64,000 nt of DNA from Granulicella sp. S156 (GCF_009766105.1 NZ_LMUH01000022.1:223545-287544); one strand, 5' to 3'. Shown: positions 51,834-60,924, counted from the stretch's first letter. Numbers and translations: made by a program. The notes: generated from the sequence alone by a model not told the origin.

Positions 51834-54155
51834 ATGCACCTCGGCGCACTTACAGCAGTGTTCTTTAATTTTCAAGATTCAACAACACCCTTCATACCCA
51901 ACCCAGCAAATAGCAGTGACAGTATCTGGCTCTGGATCGCCATGGGCGTCGGCGTGCTTGCGCTTATAGCCGCCTTTGTCCTCGCCAAGATTGTTCTCTC
52001 CGCTGATACCGGAACTGTCGAGATGCAAGCCATCTCCAACGCCATTCGAGAGGGCGCGGAAGCCTTCCTCTCGCGCCAGTACCGCACCATCGGGATTCTC
52101 GCCGTCGTCATCGCGGTGGTCGTCTTCTTCGGCTACTACCTGTCGCCGCGCACACAGGATGTCGCGCTCAAGACCGTCATCGCCTTCCTGGTCGGCGCCA
52201 TCTGCTCCGGCCTCGCCGGCTTCACCGGCATGTACGTCTCCATCCGCGCCAACATCCGCACCGCTTCAGCCGCGCGCCATTCGCTGAACGGCGCGTTGCA
52301 GGCCGCACTTCGCGGCGGAGCTGTTACCGGCCTGGTGGTCGTTGCGCTCTCGCTGCTCGGCGTAGGCTCTCTCTTCTTCTTCTTCGGCGGCCTCGACCAT
52401 CCGCAACAGGTTCCCTACCAGCTCGTCGGCTTCGGCTTCGGAGCTTCGCTCGTCGCGCTCTTCGCCCAGCTCGGCGGAGGCATCTACACAAAGGCAGCCG
52501 ACGTTGGCGCAGACCTCGTCGGCAAGGTAGAAGCCGGCATCCCCGAGGACGACCCCCGCAACCCCGCAGTCATCGCCGATCTCGTCGGCGACAACGTCGG
52601 CGACTGCGCCGGCCGCGGCGCGGATATCTTCGAGTCCACCGCCGCCGAGAACGTCGGCGCCATGATCCTCGGAGCGGCGCTCTATCCCGTCTTCGGAATC
52701 AAAGGCATTCTCTTTCCGCTGATCGTCCATGCCATCAATCTCGTTGCCTCCATCATCGGAGTCGCCATCGTCAAGACCAACGACACCGAAGACCCGATGA
52801 GCGCGCTCAACCGAGGTTTCTACGTAACCTCGGCCCTCGCGCTCGCCGGCTTCGCCGTCGCCGTCTACCAGATGCTCAACGGTACAAACGTCCATCCCGG
52901 CTGGCTGCTCTCCTGCGGTGTGGTCGGCATGGTCACCGCCTTCCTCTTCGTGTGGATCACGCAGTACTACACCGAGAGCAAGTACCGCCCTGTCCAATCC
53001 ATCGCGGAAGCCTCACTCACCGGACCGGCCACCAACATCATCAGCGGCATCGCCGTCGGCATGGAGACGCCTGCACTTCCGGTCATCGTCATCTCTGCCG
53101 CGCTTTTGCTGAGCTACTACTTCGGCGTGCGCGGTCTGGCTGACGTCCACATCCCAGGTATCGCGGCCTATGCCAAAGGCATCTACGGCACGGCTATCGC
53201 CACCATGGGCATGCTCTCCTGCGCGGCCTACATTCTGGCGATGGACACCTTCGGGCCTATCACCGACAACGCCGGCGGCATCATCGAGATGTCCAACCAG
53301 CCCGACTCCGTGCGCGACAAGACTGACAAGCTCGACTCTGCCGGAAACACCACCAAGGCACTAACCAAGGGCTATGCCATTGGCTCCGCCTCACTCGCGG
53401 CCTTCCTGCTCTTCTCGGCGTATCTCGAAGAGATCAAGACCATCGTCACCGCGAAGGTCAATGTTCCCGGAGGCTTCATGCCCCCCGGCTGGTCGTTCAC
53501 CAACATCAACCTCGCGGAGATTCCGGTCTTCGTCGGCGCTCTGCTCGGTGCGATGCTGACGTATCTCTTCTCATCACTCGCGATCAAAGCCGTAGGCCGC
53601 ACCGCGCAGATGGTGGTCAAGGATGTTCGCGATCAGTTCCGCGAGAACCCCGGCATCATGGAGGGCACCTCCAAGCCCGACTACGCGCGCTGCGTCAGCA
53701 TCGTGACCGGAGCAGCCCTGAAGGAGATGGTGCTCCCCGGCATTCTGGCGGTAGGTCTGCCGGTTGCCGTCGGCCTCATCTTCCGTAACTTCAGCTCCAG
53801 CTACGGCAGCGGCTCGGAAGGCCTTGCCGGTGGGGTCAATCATCTGGTGCCCTCAATCAATGGCGTCCCGGTCAACCTCGCCGGAGCCTCCGCCGTCGCA
53901 GGCTTGCTGATGGTCGGTACGATCTCCGGCATCCTGCTCGCCATGCTGATGAACAATGGTGGCGGCGCCTGGGATAACGCCAAAAAGTGGATCGAGACCG
54001 GCCAGTACGGCGGTAAGAAGTCCGACGCCCACAAAGCCGCCGTCGTCGGCGATACCGTCGGCGATCCCTTCAAGGACACGGCCGGCCCCTCACTGCATGT
54101 GCTGATCAAACTGCTCGCGACGATCACGCTGGTGCTCGCACCGTTGTTTCTGTAA
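51834..54155 (+). CDS. hppA: Membrane-bound proton-translocating pyrophosphatase
   Basis: A 773-residue, roughly 16-helix pump that couples pyrophosphate hydrolysis to ion export. The PPi site DVGADLVGKVEAGIPEDDPRNP and DLVGDNVGDCAGRGAD, and a C-terminal second acidic site, are intact. The GNTTKA motif has Lys where K+-dependent enzymes have Ala, indicating the K+-independent H+-pumping type. A strong AGGAGG lies 10 bp before the ATG. Confidence 0.95.
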   Translation: MHLGALTAVFFNFQDSTTPFIPNPANSSDSIWLWIAMGVGVLALIAAFVLAKIVLSADTGTVEMQAISNAIREGAEAFLSRQYRTIGILAVVIAVVVFFGYYLSPRTQDVALKTVIAFLVGAICSGLAGFTGMYVSIRANIRTASAARHSLNGALQAALRGGAVTGLVVVALSLLGVGSLFFFFGGLDHPQQVPYQLVGFGFGASLVALFAQLGGGIYTKAADVGADLVGKVEAGIPEDDPRNPAVIADLVGDNVGDCAGRGADIFESTAAENVGAMILGAALYPVFGIKGILFPLIVHAINLVASIIGVAIVKTNDTEDPMSALNRGFYVTSALALAGFAVAVYQMLNGTNVHPGWLLSCGVVGMVTAFLFVWITQYYTESKYRPVQSIAEASLTGPATNIISGIAVGMETPALPVIVISAALLLSYYFGVRGLADVHIPGIAAYAKGIYGTAIATMGMLSCAAYILAMDTFGPITDNAGGIIEMSNQPDSVRDKTDKLDSAGNTTKALTKGYAIGSASLAAFLLFSAYLEEIKTIVTAKVNVPGGFMPPGWSFTNINLAEIPVFVGALLGAMLTYLFSSLAIKAVGRTAQMVVKDVRDQFRENPGIMEGTSKPDYARCVSIVTGAALKEMVLPGILAVGLPVAVGLIFRNFSSSYGSGSEGLAGGVNHLVPSINGVPVNLAGASAVAGLLMVGTISGILLAMLMNNGGGAWDNAKKWIETGQYGGKKSDAHKAAVVGDTVGDPFKDTAGPSLHVLIKLLATITLVLAPLFL

Positions 54156-54210
54156 TCCCGCGGCCGGCTAGAAAGGTGTTTTTGCTTTTGTCTTTGCCTT
54201 TCTAGTCGTC

Positions 54211-54412
54211 TTTGTTTTCTTGCTTGTCATTCCGAGCGGAGTGAGGAACCTGCTTTCTCCCGCTTTTTGTTCGTACCACCCAAAAGATGTGCACTCCAGA
54301 ACCAGAACAACCTGGTTGGAGCTGGCGCACAACGTCTGAGGTGGCACTAGCGAAAAACGGGAGAAAGCAGGTTCCTCTTTTCATTCGGAAGGACAAGCAA
54401 GAAAAAGCAAAG
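54211..54412. repeat. Inverted-repeat element, family 3, copy at 54211
   Basis: The left end TTGTTTTCTTGCTTGTCATT with CCGAGCGGAGTGAGGAACCTGCTTTCTCCCG pairs with an imperfect complement ending near 54412 (CGGGAGAAAGCAGGTTCCTC...CAAGCAAGAAAA). The middle carries an inverted CCAGAACCAGAACAACCTGG-like stretch. It occupies most of the gap after hppA. Confidence 0.82.
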
Positions 54413-54528
54413 ACACCCGTGCCAGACACAAACTCGTTCTAAAAGTCTGGGTGGCGCTAAGTGACCGGGTTCTTGTAGAGTGCAGAAAATATGCCGTGCA
54501 GCATCGCTTCACTACGAGGAGAGCCGTG

Positions 54529-55338
54529 ATGATGGGGCTTGTCGAGCTAAACCGCAGACGATTTGTGTTTCTGGCCGGAGCCATGCTAGCCCTTGCCACT
54601 TTGCCCAGAGCGTTTGGACAGGAGCAGGAAGTGGCGCCGATGGCAAAGGATGCGCATCCCTCGTATGAGGTCGCCACGATCAAGCCCACTGATCCTGATG
54701 ATGGCAGCTCGGGGTTTCATACCATGGGACATCGGCTGTTCATTGAGAACCAGACGATGAATAGCCTTATCGCGTTTGCCTATGCCGTTCATCCGAAGCA
54801 AATTGTGGATGCGCCGGATTGGTTCACCAAGGACCATTTTGATATCAAGGGCGTACCCGATATCGAAGGCCAGCCGAACTTACAACAGCAGCAGGAGATG
54901 CTCCAGAAGCTGCTGAATGATCGGTTCAAGCTGAAATTTCATCGCGACAAGCGGGACCTTTCGATCTTTGCGATGACCGTTGCGAAAGGTGGCCCGAAGC
55001 TGGCGGTAAGCAAGTCAGATCCTGGCAGCCTGCTGGACCAGACGGGCAACGGAAATGGCGCTCAGCAGACCTGGAAGTTTACGAACAACTCGATGGCGGA
55101 TTTTGCCCAGCTGCTGGGGTACTTCCTGGACCGGCCAGTGGTGAACGAAACGGCGCTCAAGGGTAAGTTTGACTTTGCGTTGGAATGGACGGTGGATGGT
55201 TCGCTGAACAACGATCCGAAGGCGCCGCCGGGACTCTTTACGGCAATTCAGGAGCAGCTAGGACTGAAGGTCGAGGGGACGCGAGGGCCCGCGGATGTTC
55301 TTGTGATTGAGCACGCCGAGCGGCCATCGGCGAACTGA
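54529..55338 (+). CDS. TIGR03435-type acidobacterial secreted protein, copy 2
   Basis: A 269-residue protein with a signal carrying NRRRFVFLAGAMLALA (Tat-like). GAGGAG lies upstream of the ATG at 54529; the frame is open back to a GTG at 54451 without similarity. Family features: PSYEVATIKPTDPD, LLNDRFKLKFHRDKRDLSIFAMTVAKGG, LGYFLDRPVVNETALKGKFDFALEW, and the ending VLVIEHAERPSAN. It is clearly related to the protein at 39131, but too divergent at the ends to be a recent duplicate. Function unknown. Confidence 0.88.
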   Translation: MMGLVELNRRRFVFLAGAMLALATLPRAFGQEQEVAPMAKDAHPSYEVATIKPTDPDDGSSGFHTMGHRLFIENQTMNSLIAFAYAVHPKQIVDAPDWFTKDHFDIKGVPDIEGQPNLQQQQEMLQKLLNDRFKLKFHRDKRDLSIFAMTVAKGGPKLAVSKSDPGSLLDQTGNGNGAQQTWKFTNNSMADFAQLLGYFLDRPVVNETALKGKFDFALEWTVDGSLNNDPKAPPGLFTAIQEQLGLKVEGTRGPADVLVIEHAERPSAN

Positions 55339-55346
55339 CGTTACGC

Positions 55347-55373
55347 CGCGCCCGTTGCGTCAGAGCTTTTTTG
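55347..55373. repeat. Half copy of a family-1 repeat
   Basis: CGCCCGTTGCGTCAGAGC followed by TTTTTT resembles the right arm of family-1 elements. No matching left arm is visible, so it is a fragment. Its T run may end the preceding TIGR03435 gene. Confidence 0.45.
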
Positions 55374-55398
55374 CCGTTGCCTCTTCACTCCGTACAAT
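55371..55398 (+). promoter_or_regulatory. Promoter of the DUF1015 gene (leaderless)
   Basis: TTGCCG (55371-55376) and TACAAT (55393-55398) are 16 bp apart; the ATG follows 6 bp after the -10 box, so the mRNA probably starts at the initiation codon. Confidence 0.5.
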
Positions 55399-55404
55399 GA
55401 AGAC

Positions 55405-56757
55405 ATGGCACGTCTGTACCCCTTCCGCGCACTCCGCTTCGATCCAACCCGCGTCAATATGACCGACGTCGTAACCCAGCCCTATGACAAGATCTCCCCG
55501 GCCATGCAGGAACGCTACTACGAGGTCAGCCCCTACAACCTGATCCGCGTGATCCTCGGCAAGCAGAAGCCCCGCGATACCGAGACAGAGAACGTCTATA
55601 CCCGCGCCGCCGCTACCCTCAACGACTGGCGCACCGAAGGAATCCTGAAGGAAGAGGCCGAGCCCGCACTCTACGGCTACTCCCAGACCTACAAGGTTCC
55701 CGGCACCGAAGAGGTGCGCGAGCGCCGCGGCTTCATCGCCCTCGCTCAGCTCTCCGACTACGCCGACCAGGTCGTCTACCGTCACGAGCAGACCTTCCCC
55801 AAGCACAAGTCCGACAGACTCGCACTCTTCAAGGCGACGCGTGCGTACTGCGAGCAGATCTATATGCTCTACTCCGATCCCACGTTCACCGCAGAGAAGG
55901 CGATCTTCGAGTCCGGCGCTGCGCCTGAGCTGGAGATCACCGACGAGTACGGGGTCCTGCACCGTGTCTGGAAGCTCACCGACCCCGCGCTCATTCAGCG
56001 CGTTCTGACGGCGATGGAAGACAAGAAGCTCATCATCGCCGACGGGCACCACCGCTACGAGACCTCCACCGGCTACATGCATGAACGCGCCGCGGAGTTG
56101 GGCGTCGACGAAAAGGCCGCGCCCACTAAGACTGCCAGCGGCCTGCCGCAGCCTGCCTTTCCCGAACAGGCGATGATGATGACCTTCGTCAACATGGACG
56201 CGCCCGGCATCACCATCCTGCCCACGCACCGTGTCGCCTTCGGCCTCATCGGCTTTCATGGCCGCGAATTCGCCAGAAAGGCCGAGCCCTTCTTCGAGAT
56301 CGAAGAGATTCCCAGCACTCCCGAAGGGCACTTCCCCGGCGATGCCGCGCTGCTGAAGCGCCTGAACGACACCCCTGGTGTGGCCTTCATCGCGGCGACC
56401 CGCGACGGAGATTTTCTCCTCAAGCCCAAACCCGAAGCCATCGCCCCCCTGCTCGCCAGCCTGTCACCACGCCAGCAGCAGCTCGACGTGACTCAGCTTC
56501 ACAAGGTTGTGCTGGAAAAACTTCTCGGCCTGAACGAAGAGACCGTGCGCGCAGGCTCCAACGTGCGCTACCTGCGTGAAGCCTCCGAGGCGCTTGCCCA
56601 AGTAGGCAGCGGCAACGCTGACGTTGCTTTCCTGATCAAACCCGTCACGCTGGAACAGATGAAGGACATCTCGCTGAACCTGGAAGTGATGCCGCAGAAG
56701 TCGACAGACTTCTATCCGAAGCTGCTCAGCGGCCTGGCGATGTATACGCTGGACTAG
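55405..56757 (+). CDS. DUF1015 family protein
   Basis: A 450-residue soluble protein of the conserved DUF1015 family. Seen: the N-terminal MARLYPFRALRFDP and VVTQPYDKISPAMQ, the SPYNLIRVIL segment, and the strongly conserved IIADGHHRYETS near residue 215, which looks like a catalytic or metal-binding site. Members occur widely, often near serine-pathway genes, but the biochemical role is not established. There is no ribosome site; a -10 box lies 6 bp before the ATG. Confidence 0.88.
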   Translation: MARLYPFRALRFDPTRVNMTDVVTQPYDKISPAMQERYYEVSPYNLIRVILGKQKPRDTETENVYTRAAATLNDWRTEGILKEEAEPALYGYSQTYKVPGTEEVRERRGFIALAQLSDYADQVVYRHEQTFPKHKSDRLALFKATRAYCEQIYMLYSDPTFTAEKAIFESGAAPELEITDEYGVLHRVWKLTDPALIQRVLTAMEDKKLIIADGHHRYETSTGYMHERAAELGVDEKAAPTKTASGLPQPAFPEQAMMMTFVNMDAPGITILPTHRVAFGLIGFHGREFARKAEPFFEIEEIPSTPEGHFPGDAALLKRLNDTPGVAFIAATRDGDFLLKPKPEAIAPLLASLSPRQQQLDVTQLHKVVLEKLLGLNEETVRAGSNVRYLREASEALAQVGSGNADVAFLIKPVTLEQMKDISLNLEVMPQKSTDFYPKLLSGLAMYTLD

Positions 56758-56787
56758 TTTGATTTCGTCGTCTTGAAAGACTCAGAG

Positions 56788-56840
56788 GGGCGAAGGCCCG
56801 ACTCATCCGTGCAGCTACCGATTGAGTCGGACTTCGGCCC
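56788..56840. terminator. Imperfect hairpin after the DUF1015 gene
   Basis: GGGCGAAGGCCCGACTCA (56788-56805) pairs with TGAGTCGGACTTCGGCCC (56823-56840): an 8-bp inner stem, some mismatches, and an outer GGGC/GCCC, followed by TTTG. It probably serves the convergent DUF1015 and SDR genes. Confidence 0.5.
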
Positions 56841-56948
56841 TTTGTACTGTGGCTAACATCTAAGTCATGGCACAGGCACTAACTTTATCTCTATGCCCCC
56901 CCATAAACCGTCATTCTGCGGGAATGCATAAAACAACAAAGCCCCCGT

Positions 56949-57752
56949 TCAGCGCTGCAACCCATACCGTGCCGCGGCATCTTGGCGCGAGAGGCCGGGC
57001 CCGAGCGCCTTGCGAGCCTCGTCGTACCGCTGCCACTCAGCGACATTCTCCAACGCCGGGATCGTGATGAGTTCGTGCTGATCGAAGCCCGCGAGCGAGG
57101 CGTCAACCATGTCCTCGGCAGTCATGACGGTCCCTCCCGGCAGGTGATGCACGGCAAGACCCGCGCGGTCCCAGAACTCAGTGCTGGTAGCACCCGGCAA
57201 GACGGCCTGTACCTGAATCCCCTTGTCCTTCACCTCGTTGTGCAGGGACTGCGTGAAGTTCACCACATAAGCCTTGGTGCCGCTGTAGGTGCCGTTGAGC
57301 AGCTCCGGCGCCAGCGCGACGATCGAAGAAATGTTGATGATGGTGCCTGTTCCGCGCGCAATCAGGCCCGGCAGGACGGCGGAGGTCAGGCGGGTGAGCG
57401 CCGTTACATTCAGGTCGATCATGTTCTCCAGGTCATCAACCTTGGAGTCGATCAACTTGGAGGTCGCACCGAAGCCGGCGTTGTTCACCAACGCTGTGAT
57501 GGCCTTATCGGAGGCAAGACGCTGCTCCACCTTCAGCCGGTCGGCCTTGACCGTGAGATCGGCGGGGAGGATATCGACCTTGCGGCCGGTCTTTGCGGTC
57601 AGCGATGCCGCCAGGGTGGAGAGGCGAGACTGGTCGCGGGCCACAAGAATCAAGTCATAGCCGCGCTGAGCGAGACGATCGGCATAGACTGCGCCGATAC
57701 CGGTGGATGCGCCCGTGATAAGGGCAGTGCCTTTGTTGATTTGCGTCGTCAT
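56949..57752 (-). CDS. Short-chain dehydrogenase/reductase
   Basis: A 267-residue classical SDR. Cofactor motif GASTGIG near residue 15, Arg in ILVARD favouring NADP(H), NNAGFG, and catalytic Ser (ISSIVAL), Tyr and Lys (YSGTKAYV). I chose ATG 57752 after GAGG; the frame is open to 57785. It follows the TetR gene on the same strand, with an operator-like site at 57808-57823 that matches one in front of tetR. Substrate unknown, probably a xenobiotic aldehyde or ketone. Confidence 0.9.
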   Translation of the reverse strand: MTTQINKGTALITGASTGIGAVYADRLAQRGYDLILVARDQSRLSTLAASLTAKTGRKVDILPADLTVKADRLKVEQRLASDKAITALVNNAGFGATSKLIDSKVDDLENMIDLNVTALTRLTSAVLPGLIARGTGTIINISSIVALAPELLNGTYSGTKAYVVNFTQSLHNEVKDKGIQVQAVLPGATSTEFWDRAGLAVHHLPGGTVMTAEDMVDASLAGFDQHELITIPALENVAEWQRYDEARKALGPGLSRQDAAARYGLQR

Positions 57753-57807
57753 GGAAAACCTCGGTGGAGCTGAAATGGGAACCATTGAGTGCGTTCATGG
57801 ATATGAG

Positions 57808-57823
57808 TAGACCAGTCTGTCTA
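57808..57823. promoter_or_regulatory. Putative TetR operator before the SDR gene
   Basis: TAGACCAGTCTGTCTA has palindromic ends (TAGAC/GTCTA) and shares 12 of 16 positions with the complement of 58456-58471. It is 56 bp upstream of the SDR start. Confidence 0.6.
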
Positions 57824-57863
57824 GTGATTCAGAATCTTTTCCACACCTCACAAAAACCTGTGA

Positions 57864-58445
57864 TTACTTCTTGAGCAGAGCCTTGAAGGTGAAGTGCAGG
57901 AAGAGCTCCAGGGGCTGATCGCTTCTCTCCACCTTCGAGCGGATCAGAGCACCTTCCCAGTTATTCAGGAGAAACGCTGCCAGCTCCTTCGGTTTCGCCG
58001 AATGATCCAGTTCCCCCTTCGCGACAGCTTCGCGAAGCACCTCGGCAATGGCCTCATTCCACGCGCTGAAGGTCCCCTGCAGCACTGGCTGGAGTTTATC
58101 GCTATGGTCGGCGACCTCCAGGGCCATGTTGCCAAGAAGACAACCGCTGATCGGCCCGGTCCTCCCATAGGTAGCCATCAGATCCTCAAAGTAAAGGCGA
58201 AGTCGCTTAAGAGGAGCGATGCTCTTATCGCCTAGCAGCCTCTCCCAACGAGCTTTCTCCCCCGCGCCATAGCGTTCCAGCACTGCCTCGGCGAAGGCTT
58301 CCTTGCTCGGAAAGTGATGGTAGAACGAACCCTTTGGGATATCGGCCAGTTGGAGAATCTCGTTCACGCCCGTAGCCCCATACCCCGCGGCGTGAATCCG
58401 CTGGAGGCCAACCTCAATGAGTTGTTCGCGAGTCTTGTGGGCCAT
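57864..58445 (-). CDS. TetR/AcrR family transcriptional regulator
   Basis: A 193-residue repressor. The N-terminal helix-turn-helix GATGVNEILQLADIPKGSFYHHFPSKEAFAEAVL is typical; the C-terminal ligand domain includes GPISGCLLGNMALEVADHS, a Cys-containing segment found in the YxaF/AcuR-like group. GAGG lies 9 bp before ATG. It probably represses itself and the downstream SDR through the two matching sites and responds to a small electrophile or organic compound. Confidence 0.9.
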   Translation of the reverse strand: MAHKTREQLIEVGLQRIHAAGYGATGVNEILQLADIPKGSFYHHFPSKEAFAEAVLERYGAGEKARWERLLGDKSIAPLKRLRLYFEDLMATYGRTGPISGCLLGNMALEVADHSDKLQPVLQGTFSAWNEAIAEVLREAVAKGELDHSAKPKELAAFLLNNWEGALIRSKVERSDQPLELFLHFTFKALLKK

Positions 58446-58455
58446 AGCAAACCTC

Positions 58456-58471
58456 TGGACAGACCGGTCGC
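58456..58471. promoter_or_regulatory. Putative TetR operator before its own gene
   Basis: TGGACAGACCGGTCGC contains, on the minus strand, the GACCGGTCTGTC core also seen at 57808-57823 (GACCAGTCTGTC). It begins 11 bp upstream of the tetR start codon, well placed for autorepression. Confidence 0.6.
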
Positions 58472-58517
58472 TTCACGATCTACAGAAGTTTGATGATATC
58501 GAGTTAAGGGCGATTCA

Positions 58518-59288
58518 TCAGCGAGAGATCCCTTCCAGCGGAGAGCTGGCCGTAGCATACAGCTTCTTCCCCATGCGGCCCGCGAGAAACGCCTCGCGTC
58601 CGGCTTCCACGCCCTTCTTCATCGCAGACGACATCAGCACCGGGTCCCTGGACGCGGCCATCGCCGTATTCAGCAGCACGGCGTCGAAGCCCATCTCCAT
58701 GGCCAGCGCAGCATCGCTGGCCGTACCCAACCCGGCGTCCACCACCAGCGGGACCTCGGTAATCAGCTCGCGCATCATGCGCAGCGTGTAAGTGTTCGCG
58801 ATACCCAACCCCGTACCGATAGGCGCTCCCAGCGGCATCACCGCTGCGGCGCCGACATCGATCAGCCGTTTGGCGAACACAATGTCGTCGGTGGTGTAGG
58901 GCAGCACGGTGAAGCCCTCTTTCACCAGAACGCGCGTAGCTTCCACTGTCGCCTGGACGTCGGGGTACAGCGTAGCCTGATCGCCGATCACTTCAATCTT
59001 GACCCAGTCCGACAGACCCACCTCGCGAGCCAGCCGTGCAGCGCGGATGGCCTCCTCGGCGGTGTAACAGCCCGCAGTGTTGGGCAGCAGAAAATATTTC
59101 TTCGGATCGATAAAGTCCAGCAAACTCTCTTTGGTCCGGTCGAGGTTCACCCTGCGCACCGCAACCGTCACCAGCTCCGCACCCGAGGCCTCAATCGAAG
59201 CCTTGGTCTCTGCGCCATCCTTGTACTTCCCCGTACCCACAATCAACCGCGACGAAAACGATCGCCCCGCAATTACCAACTCATCCAT
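58518..59288 (-). CDS. thiG: Thiazole synthase
   Basis: A 256-residue TIM-barrel enzyme forming the thiazole ring of thiamine from deoxyxylulose phosphate, dehydroglycine and ThiS-thiocarboxylate. The Schiff-base Lys97 is in [35 protein letters not shown] and [13 protein letters not shown] are conserved. AGGA lies before the ATG. No thiS or other thi gene is adjacent. A hairpin and a structured stretch precede it. Confidence 0.94.
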   Translation of the reverse strand: MDELVIAGRSFSSRLIVGTGKYKDGAETKASIEASGAELVTVAVRRVNLDRTKESLLDFIDPKKYFLLPNTAGCYTAEEAIRAARLAREVGLSDWVKIEVIGDQATLYPDVQATVEATRVLVKEGFTVLPYTTDDIVFAKRLIDVGAAAVMPLGAPIGTGLGIANTYTLRMMRELITEVPLVVDAGLGTASDAALAMEMGFDAVLLNTAMAASRDPVLMSSAMKKGVEAGREAFLAGRMGKKLYATASSPLEGISR

Positions 59289-59337
59289 ACTTCAATCCTA
59301 CCGCTCTTGCTCTACCTGTTTCCTGCTCCACAAACAC

Positions 59338-59371
59338 AAACGGCCCGCCCCAGCGAGGGAACGGACCGTTT
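59338..59371 (-). terminator. Terminator-like hairpin ahead of thiG
   Basis: On the minus strand AAACGGTCC pairs with GGGCCGTTT (one wobble), enclosing an inner TCCC/GGGG pair, and is followed by GTGTTTG. It lies 50 bp upstream of the thiG start on the same strand, so it would stop or attenuate a transcript entering thiG. Confidence 0.55.
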
Positions 59372-59560
59372 TGCGGTGATCTGTTGGGATTGACCTGAGG
59401 CATCCGTTCTCGGATGGGCCTCGGCGAAGACTTGTCAGTGCTACGAAAAGCCGCCAGGACTAGAGCAACGAATGCTCTAAGCCTCAGTCACCTCACGTTG
59501 GGTACTGCAACTGGAACAATCAATTTTCATAGGTTTGGACCATCCTCCTTTCCCGTGTTG
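59372..59560 (-). ncRNA. Candidate structured leader or small RNA of unknown type
   Basis: Reading the minus strand there are strong local hairpins: AGAGCA-TTCGT-TGCTCT and GAGGCCCATCCG-AGAA-CGGATGCCTC, followed by the terminator-like hairpin above. A strong AAAGGAGG lies at the 5' end, and a 17-codon frame MKIDCSSCSTQREVTEA with a CxxC motif begins at ATG 59533, 13 bp after it. I could not match TPP, glycine or other common riboswitch consensus sequences. It may be a leader controlling thiG, a separate small RNA or a tiny gene. Confidence 0.3.
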
Positions 59561-59619
59561 AAAAGAAAATAACAGTCTTCGCGATTGCAAGCAAGTCGGA
59601 GGAAGTGGTGGGGGACAGG

Positions 59620-59772
59620 AAAATCTTTAACGCAGCGGGCGCAGAGGTTTTGCGGAGTCCGCCACGGATGCCATCGCAACCTCTGCGAAACCTCCTCGGA
59701 TGCAAAGCGGGTTACAAATGTTTGTGTCGCGCTTTGCGTCAAAACCTCCGCGCCCGCTGCGTTAAAGATTTT
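59620..59772. repeat. Palindromic repeat, family 1 variant, copy at 59620
   Basis: AAAATCTTTAACGCAGCGGG at the left and CCCGCTGCGTTAAAGATTTT at the right (ending 59772) are perfect inverted ends. The interior has CGCAGAGG/CCTCTGCG and a GCAAAGCG...CGCTTTGC pair, so it looks like two nested units. Confidence 0.85.
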
Positions 59773-59831
59773 GCCATTGCTTGTTCTACCCCAAGCACAA
59801 GCAATAGATAGGCCATCAACACCTACCGTCC

Positions 59832-59837
59832 TATACT
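59832..59837 (+). promoter_or_regulatory. -10 box directly before the prepilin peptidase gene
   Basis: TATACT ends 7 bp before the ATG at 59845, and no ribosome site is present, so a leaderless mRNA is likely. The -35 region is poor. Confidence 0.45.
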
Positions 59838-59844
59838 CGAATTC

Positions 59845-60777
59845 ATGCTGTCGCCACTAGCCTTCGAGCTTCCTGTCTTCGTCCTGGGTCTGCTCTTCGG
59901 CAGCTTTTTGAACGTCTGCATCTCGCGTCTGCCCGACCATCGCAGCATCATCAAGCCGCGCTCTCACTGCCCCAAATGCAAACAGACGATCCGCTGGTAT
60001 GACAACATCCCGCTACTAAGCTGGGTTCTCCTGCGCGCTCGTTGCCGCCATTGCAAGACGCCTATCTCATGGCAATATCCGTTGGTTGAACTGGCGATGG
60101 GATTGTGGTTCCTGGAGATTCTTTCGCTGGTATTTACGCTGGAGATGGACAACGTACATGGACTGCCCGGCCCGACGACCAACGATTTCATCGGCATAGC
60201 CGCCTTCGCCATTCTCGGCTTCCTGCTGATCGGCCTGATCGTCATGGACTGGCAGACCCACACGCTCCCCGACGCCTTCACCCTCACCGGTACAGCCATC
60301 GGCTTCTTCCTGGTCTGCGTGCAGGCGATCTTCCTCGCGCCCGGCGAAGATGACATCAAGCTCACTCCAAGGCACGACCTGCGCATATCGAGCCCCGGCT
60401 CCTTCGCCGCCAAAGGAAATGTCTTCCTCACCGGCCCGGAACACCTGGTCTTCGGCCGCCTCGCCGCTATCGTGGGAGCCGCGCTGCTTCTGCTCGCGAT
60501 TCGCGCGATCTACAAAGCCGTTCGCCATCGCGAAGGCCTGGGCCTCGGCGATGTGAAGCTGCTCGCCATGATCGCGGCCTTCCTCGGCTTCTGGCCGGCG
60601 ATACTTGCGCTCTTCCTGGGAGTGATTCTTACTTCGGTCTATGCCGTCATACTGCTCGCCCGTCGCAAGGCCGACGCCACAACCCATCTGCCGCTTGGCA
60701 CCTTCCTCAGTATCGGAGGGTTAATCGCCGCGCTCTTCGGCGGACCGGTTATCGCCTGGTATAGCTCGCTGCTCTGA
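59845..60777 (+). CDS. pilD: Type IV prepilin peptidase (A24 family)
   Basis: A 310-residue membrane aspartic protease that cleaves and methylates prepilins. GSFLNVCISRLP, the zinc cysteines CPKC and CRHC, the first catalytic Asp in MDWQTHTLPD and the second in GLGDVKLLAMI are all present. About 60 residues between the two Asp sites (residues about 155-215) form an inserted loop longer than in E. coli GspO. No other pilus genes are in the window. Confidence 0.94.
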   Translation: MLSPLAFELPVFVLGLLFGSFLNVCISRLPDHRSIIKPRSHCPKCKQTIRWYDNIPLLSWVLLRARCRHCKTPISWQYPLVELAMGLWFLEILSLVFTLEMDNVHGLPGPTTNDFIGIAAFAILGFLLIGLIVMDWQTHTLPDAFTLTGTAIGFFLVCVQAIFLAPGEDDIKLTPRHDLRISSPGSFAAKGNVFLTGPEHLVFGRLAAIVGAALLLLAIRAIYKAVRHREGLGLGDVKLLAMIAAFLGFWPAILALFLGVILTSVYAVILLARRKADATTHLPLGTFLSIGGLIAALFGGPVIAWYSSLL

Positions 60778-60890
60778 GAGTAGCTCGGCAAAGGATGACA
60801 ACGAAAAGCACGCAGCAACATTGGTGAAAGGCGAATAACAACTCATCTCCACTATTCACCCCGTTGCAAACCCTTATCCCCGTTCGCTGC

Positions 60891-60919
60891 TTGACCCTTG
60901 ACCAACTCACTCCTACACT
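60891..60919 (+). promoter_or_regulatory. Promoter of the nuo operon (leaderless)
   Basis: TTGACC (60891-60896), a 17-bp spacer and TACACT (60914-60919) form a good sigma70-type promoter. The -10 box ends 5 bp before the ATG at 60925, so the first nuo mRNA would begin at the start codon. Confidence 0.6.
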
Positions 60920-60924
60920 TAAAA

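Noticed and set aside
59372-59560. TPP riboswitch upstream of thiG
   Set aside because: The CUGAGA and ACCUGA...GGGUAAUGCC consensus blocks are not present in the correct order on the minus strand.
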